From NCBI GenBank assembly GCA_024347235.1, contig AP025283.1, positions 1,984,001 through 2,048,000 of the forward strand: DNA of 64,000 nt, in the 5' to 3' direction. Positions 60,892 to 64,000 of the stretch are shown piece by piece (the stretch's first letter is position 1; every line of letters begins with the position of its first letter). A model generated the notes under the pieces. It was not told the origin of the DNA. It did not search any database and saw nothing but the letters and a program-made list of their open reading frames with translations. The stretch is from Aliamphritea spongicola. GTDB taxonomy: Bacteria; Pseudomonadota; Gammaproteobacteria; Pseudomonadales; Balneatricaceae. The position numbers and the translations under genes are program-made.

Positions 60892-61420
60892 ATGAATACA
60901 GTTTTGTCAGATAAAAAGTGGCTGAAATGCAGCAGGCAGGGCCACAGTATCTGCGTCGGGTTATTACCCATCGTCAGACGTTTCAGACAACACCTGAAAA
61001 GCTATTTCCCTTGCTGTGCCCGACGACTGAATTTGACTGGATGGATGGTTGGCACTGTGAGCTGATTTATTCTAAGTCTCTGTACCATGAATATAATGCA
61101 ATTTTTAAAACCAGCTATTTTAATCTGGATGAAACCTGGGTCGTTTCTCATTTTGAACCCTGCCGGGTCATTGAGTTCGTGCGGGTATCTGAACACGTTT
61201 CAATTAAGGTCGATGCACGTATTTGCGATAATCTGGATGGTACCTGTACCGGTAGCTGGATTGTCAATGCGACTGCATTAACGGCTCAGGGAATGATGCG
61301 CTGGCGCAGATGAATCCTGAAAATGAACCGATTGGTATCCTGATTGATGCGCTGGATCATTACATTAATCACGATGAAATCAAGCCGTTACCGGATGGCA
61401 TTTTCAATAAGAAAGGCTAA
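60892..61420 (+). CDS. SRPBCC-family protein
   Basis: This is about 177 residues after restoring an A near 60915 and a base near 61300. It is a START-like fold: FQTTPEKLFPLLCPTTEFDWMDGWHCELIYSKSLYHEYNAIFKTSY, then ETWVVSHFEPCRVIEFVRVSEHVSIKVDARI. GGAG precedes the ATG. The C-terminal DALDHYINHDE is helical. The ligand is unknown. It carries copy 3 of the shared 32-bp motif. Confidence 0.8.
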
Positions 61421-61427
61421 GGAACAG

Positions 61428-61456
61428 GCACCATAGTATTGTTCTCACTATGGTGC
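61428..61456. terminator. Hairpin between convergent genes
   Basis: GCACCATAGT and ACTATGGTGC form a 10-bp stem around a 9-base loop. There is no T run on the plus strand, so it may end transcription weakly or act at the RNA level. It lies between the SRPBCC gene and ubiV. Confidence 0.5.
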
Positions 61457-61467
61457 TTGCGTACCTG

Positions 61468-62350
61468 TTAAGTGCTCTGCATGCTCATACCGGCAATCTG
61501 ATGCCAGTAACCGTTACATTCCAGATCCTTTGTCAGCGGGGTATAAACCGGATTTGTCAGCTGTTCGCGGAAGGCTTCCAGCTGTTGCAGTGTGTCTGTG
61601 GATTCCGGGCTGAGCCGCATGACATCAACCCCGAGCTTTTCCATAGCGCCCACTTCATTGATCAGGTTATAGCAGTAACCGGACATGGTCTGGATACCGT
61701 TCAGACGGAAGACTTTTTCCGCTTCTCTTGATTTCATCATTAACCCGTTAGGGTGGTTGATGCAGCAGTAACGGCAGTCATCCTTGGGCCGGTTTTCCGC
61801 CCGGGCAGTGAAGCAGCGGGCTGAATAGGCCAGCGGCATGTGGCCATAGCTGAAAACCTCTGTTTCGAACTGATCACGGATGCCGGCTTCCTTCGCTTCC
61901 TGTAACAGCCGGCCAAGCCAGTCACCGGATAATTCCACCGGCATTACCCAGCGGCGCATGCCCTGATTTAGCAGTACCTTCAGGGTGGCCAGGTTGTAAC
62001 AGTTGATGGCCGGGCCCACCACAAAGGGCAGCTTCTTCTGCCTGGCCAGTTCAACGGCAGACAGGTCATTGGCTTCGATCATAATGTCATGATTGTCTAC
62101 CAGCTTTCGCAGGGTGTTCAGTTCGGTGGGGATTCCAGTAAAGCCATGGTTGAGAGCACCACTTTTTGCCACATTCGCTGACTTCCCGTGCGAGGTTAAT
62201 CCAGTCGTCGGCCTTTAATTCCCGGCGTTTTGAACAGACGGTTTCACCCAGATAAATGATGTCGGCGCTGCTGCTGACTGCCTGTTCATAGAAGTGGCGG
62301 ATATCGTCTTTGGTCCAGAAGAACAGCACCGGGCCTAATGAAAACTGCAT
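61468..62350 (-). CDS. ubiV: UbiV, O2-independent ubiquinone hydroxylation protein
   Basis: This is about 294 residues of the U32 peptidase-like family. The start MQFSLGPVLFFWTKDDIRHFYEQA and ADIIYLGETVCSKRREL match UbiV (YhbV). Cysteines at ETVCSKR, SARCFTARAENRPKDDCRYCC can hold the 4Fe-4S cluster. With UbiU it forms the complex that hydroxylates the ring without oxygen, using prephenate. Missing bases near 62135-62165 split it. It lies 12 bp after ubiU. Confidence 0.9.
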
Positions 62351-62361
62351 AAAATTCTCTC

Positions 62362-63356
62362 CTATTGCCAGCTGCGGTGGTATGCGCCCAGGGTGGTCTG
62401 GCTGCCTTCAGACAGGTTTGCCAGGGTTTTATGCCACTGTTCGGTGACGCTGAAGTTGTCAGGGTTTTGCTGATAACTGTCGATGGCCTGACGCCAGGTG
62501 CGGGTGATCTGCTCCACGTAGGCGGGGCTGCGCTGACGGCCTTCAATCTTGAATGACACGATGCCGGCGGCCGCCAGTTTTGGCAGTAATTCCAGTGTGT
62601 TCAGGCTGGTGGGTTCTTCCAGTGCATGGTAGGTGTTGCCTTCTACTTCAAAGCGGCCTTTACACAGGGTGGGGTATCCGGCGGATTCGTCCGGGGCGTA
62701 CACATCAATCAGTACTTCGTTAAGGCGGGCTTCGGTGCCCTGATCCGTTTCCTGCCAGCGGACATATTTTGCCGGGGAGCAGGCACCGGCGGTATTTGGG
62801 GATTCACCGGTCATATAAGAAGAAAGATAACAGCGGCCTTCGGCCATGATACACAGGCTGCCAAAGGCAAAGACTTCCAGCGCCACCGGGCTGTTTTTAG
62901 CCAGTTGCATAACCTGCTGAATCGACAATACCCGGGGCAGGACGACGCGGTCGACGGCAAAGTTGTTATGGTAATAGTTGATGGCTTCCAGATTGGTGCA
63001 TGAGGCCTGTACGGATAAATGGCGCTCAACATGCGGATAGGTATTAGCGGCGTACTCCAGCACGCCGATGTCAGAAATGATCAGCGCATCGCAGCCGATA
63101 TCCACGGCCTGATCCACCGCATGCTGCCAGCGTGACCAACTGTTTGGCTGGGCAAAGGTATTGATTGCGACGTGGAGTTTTTACCGTGCTGGTGGACGTA
63201 GTCAGAGGCTTTTATCAGTTTCTTGTCGTTAAAGTTTAAACCGGCGAAATGACGGGCGTTGGTGTCATCTTTCAGGCCGATATAAACCGCATCAGCGCCA
63301 TTATCGATGGCGGACTTCAGTGCGGGCAGGTTACCCGCAGGACAAAGTAATTCCAT
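62362..63356 (-). CDS. ubiU: UbiU, partner of UbiV
   Basis: This is about 332 residues of the U32 family. It starts MELLCPAGNLPALKSAIDNGADAVYIGL, then GSLCIMAEGRCYLSSYMTGESPNTAGAC and TLCKGRFEV, which give the four cluster cysteines known in UbiU. Missing bases near 63181 split it. The ATG at 63356 has AGG upstream. It precedes ubiV and diverges from ubiT around an FNR box. Confidence 0.9.
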
Positions 63357-63475
63357 GCTGTTACCTGAGTCAGAGAATGAGTAAGTGGGGGAACGGGGGC
63401 ACATCTTAAGCAGGGTTTGGCGGTTACTCCTTGATAAATGACAAGTTACGGATACCCGTGAGGGGCAAAAGCCGG

Positions 63476-63489
63476 TTGATGCATATCAA
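63476..63489. promoter_or_regulatory. FNR/Anr box between ubiU and ubiT
   Basis: TTGATGCATATCAA is a perfect FNR-type palindrome, two TTGAT half-sites around four bases. A weaker TTGATAAATGACAA lies at 63431-63444. The sites sit between ubiU and ubiT, so both transcripts can be induced without oxygen. Confidence 0.85.
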
Positions 63490-63537
63490 GTGTGCTTGCA
63501 GAGCAGTGGGTATAATGGATTTTTTGCCAGAGGATTG

Positions 63538-64000
63538 ATGATGCTTCTAACCCTGCAACAGCATCTGTCTGCGGCCGGTGCCGGCTTGCCTAACCCTGTG
63601 TCATGGCTGCGCCCCGGGCATTTTAAACCGGCTTTAAAAGTCGTTCCGTTTGCCGTCATTAAAACCGGCCTGCAGGCCACGCTGGAACGGTTATTTGCCG
63701 AAGCACTGGAGGACGGTGATTTTGAGTGCCTGACGGATCAGTGGCTGCGCATTGATATTACCGATCTGGGACTGAGCTGGTTGATTACCTATCGTGATGG
63801 TCGTTTAGTGGTGGCGGATGCCCTGCGTGAAAGCACGGTGGCAAAGGTGACGTTCCGGGCCAGCAGTGAAGATCTGTTACTGATTGCTGCCCGTTATGAA
63901 GATCCGGACAGTCTGTTCTTTCAGCGCCGGCTGATTATAGAAGGGGATACGGAACTGGGGCTGGAAATTAAGAACATTATCGACAGCGCTGATCTGGATT
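63538..64000 (+). CDS. ubiT: UbiT, SCP2-domain lipid carrier (cut by window end)
   Basis: The first 154 codons are open to the window edge. The protein starts MMLLTLQQHLSAAGAGLPNPVSWL and has the SCP2-like text VAKVTFRASSEDLLLIAARYEDPDSLFFQRRLIIEGDTELGLEIKNIID, as in YhbT/UbiT. UbiT binds isoprenoid quinone precursors for the UbiUV reaction. AGAGGA precedes ATGs at 63538 and 63541. The final C-terminal part lies outside the window. Confidence 0.88.
   Translation, partial: MMLLTLQQHLSAAGAGLPNPVSWLRPGHFKPALKVVPFAVIKTGLQATLERLFAEALEDGDFECLTDQWLRIDITDLGLSWLITYRDGRLVVADALRESTVAKVTFRASSEDLLLIAARYEDPDSLFFQRRLIIEGDTELGLEIKNIIDSADLD

Noticed and set aside
1..64000. Widespread pseudogenes from recent genome decay
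   Set aside because: Breaks fall in essential-type genes such as thrS-like, ycaO and ubiU, are single-base losses in homopolymers, and protein sequence is otherwise well conserved on both sides.

Overview
The window is 64 kb of a gammaproteobacterial chromosome, most likely a marine Oceanospirillales-type bacterium. This is inferred from the gene mix: an Mrp cation/proton antiporter operon, a TRAP carboxylate transporter, an OsmC-YcaO fusion, YhiN, SelO, YegD, and the UbiT/UbiU/UbiV anaerobic ubiquinone proteins. No rRNA, tRNA, prophage, integrase, transposase or CRISPR array was recognised.

A property of the whole sequence governs how it must be read. Most genes are split by single-base frameshifts that sit in homopolymer runs, and restoring one missing base at each gives a normal full-length family member. 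The YebC-family gene at 914-1632 needs four such corrections. I treat these as sequencing or assembly artefacts and annotate the reconstructed genes end to end.

Layout. 1-5143: housekeeping genes (acnB start, YebC family, LysE exporter, Asp/Glu racemase, small proteins, yhiN). About 5144-9200: an AT-rich accessory island with a DUF3800 gene, a tandem pair of paralogous HEPN-like proteins and a small exported protein. The island is punctuated by REP-like palindromes and ends in a diverged fragment of yhiN. 9204-17928: an OxyR-like regulator lacking the peroxidatic Cys, then an Mrp antiporter operon with three MrpD-like subunits. 18172-25198: selO, a membrane-anchored Mrr-like protein, yecH, and basic amino acid genes (binding protein, ureohydrolase, ArgP/LysG-like regulator, LysE exporter). 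25424-29570: a zinc-starvation operon (pyrC2, thrS2, gamma carbonic anhydrase) behind a perfect Zur-type palindrome. 29930-37930: a Fur-box-preceded formate/nitrite-type transporter, a diguanylate cyclase, a LysR/D-threonine aldolase-like/ornithine cyclodeaminase-like cluster, and a beta-helix protein.

38144-49701: ycaO and several LysR-controlled catabolic or redox modules (flavodoxin-fold reductase fused to a SnoaL domain; SDR-RidA-LLM-nitronate monooxygenase; GrxB-like; metallo-beta-lactamase fold; cupin). 49741-56920: a MocR-type regulator divergent from an operon of enoyl-CoA hydratase, CoA-transferase and a TRAP transporter, reading as uptake and CoA activation of an organic acid. 57019-61420: yegD, an EamA exporter with AzlCD, and an SRPBCC protein. 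A 32-bp motif, laid out like a MerR-type promoter, occurs upstream of three of these genes. 61468-64000: ubiV-ubiU divergent from ubiT around a perfect FNR box.

The least explained elements are the HEPN-like pair with its island, the three-copy 32-bp motif, the fused reductase-SnoaL protein, and the SDR lacking its catalytic Tyr.
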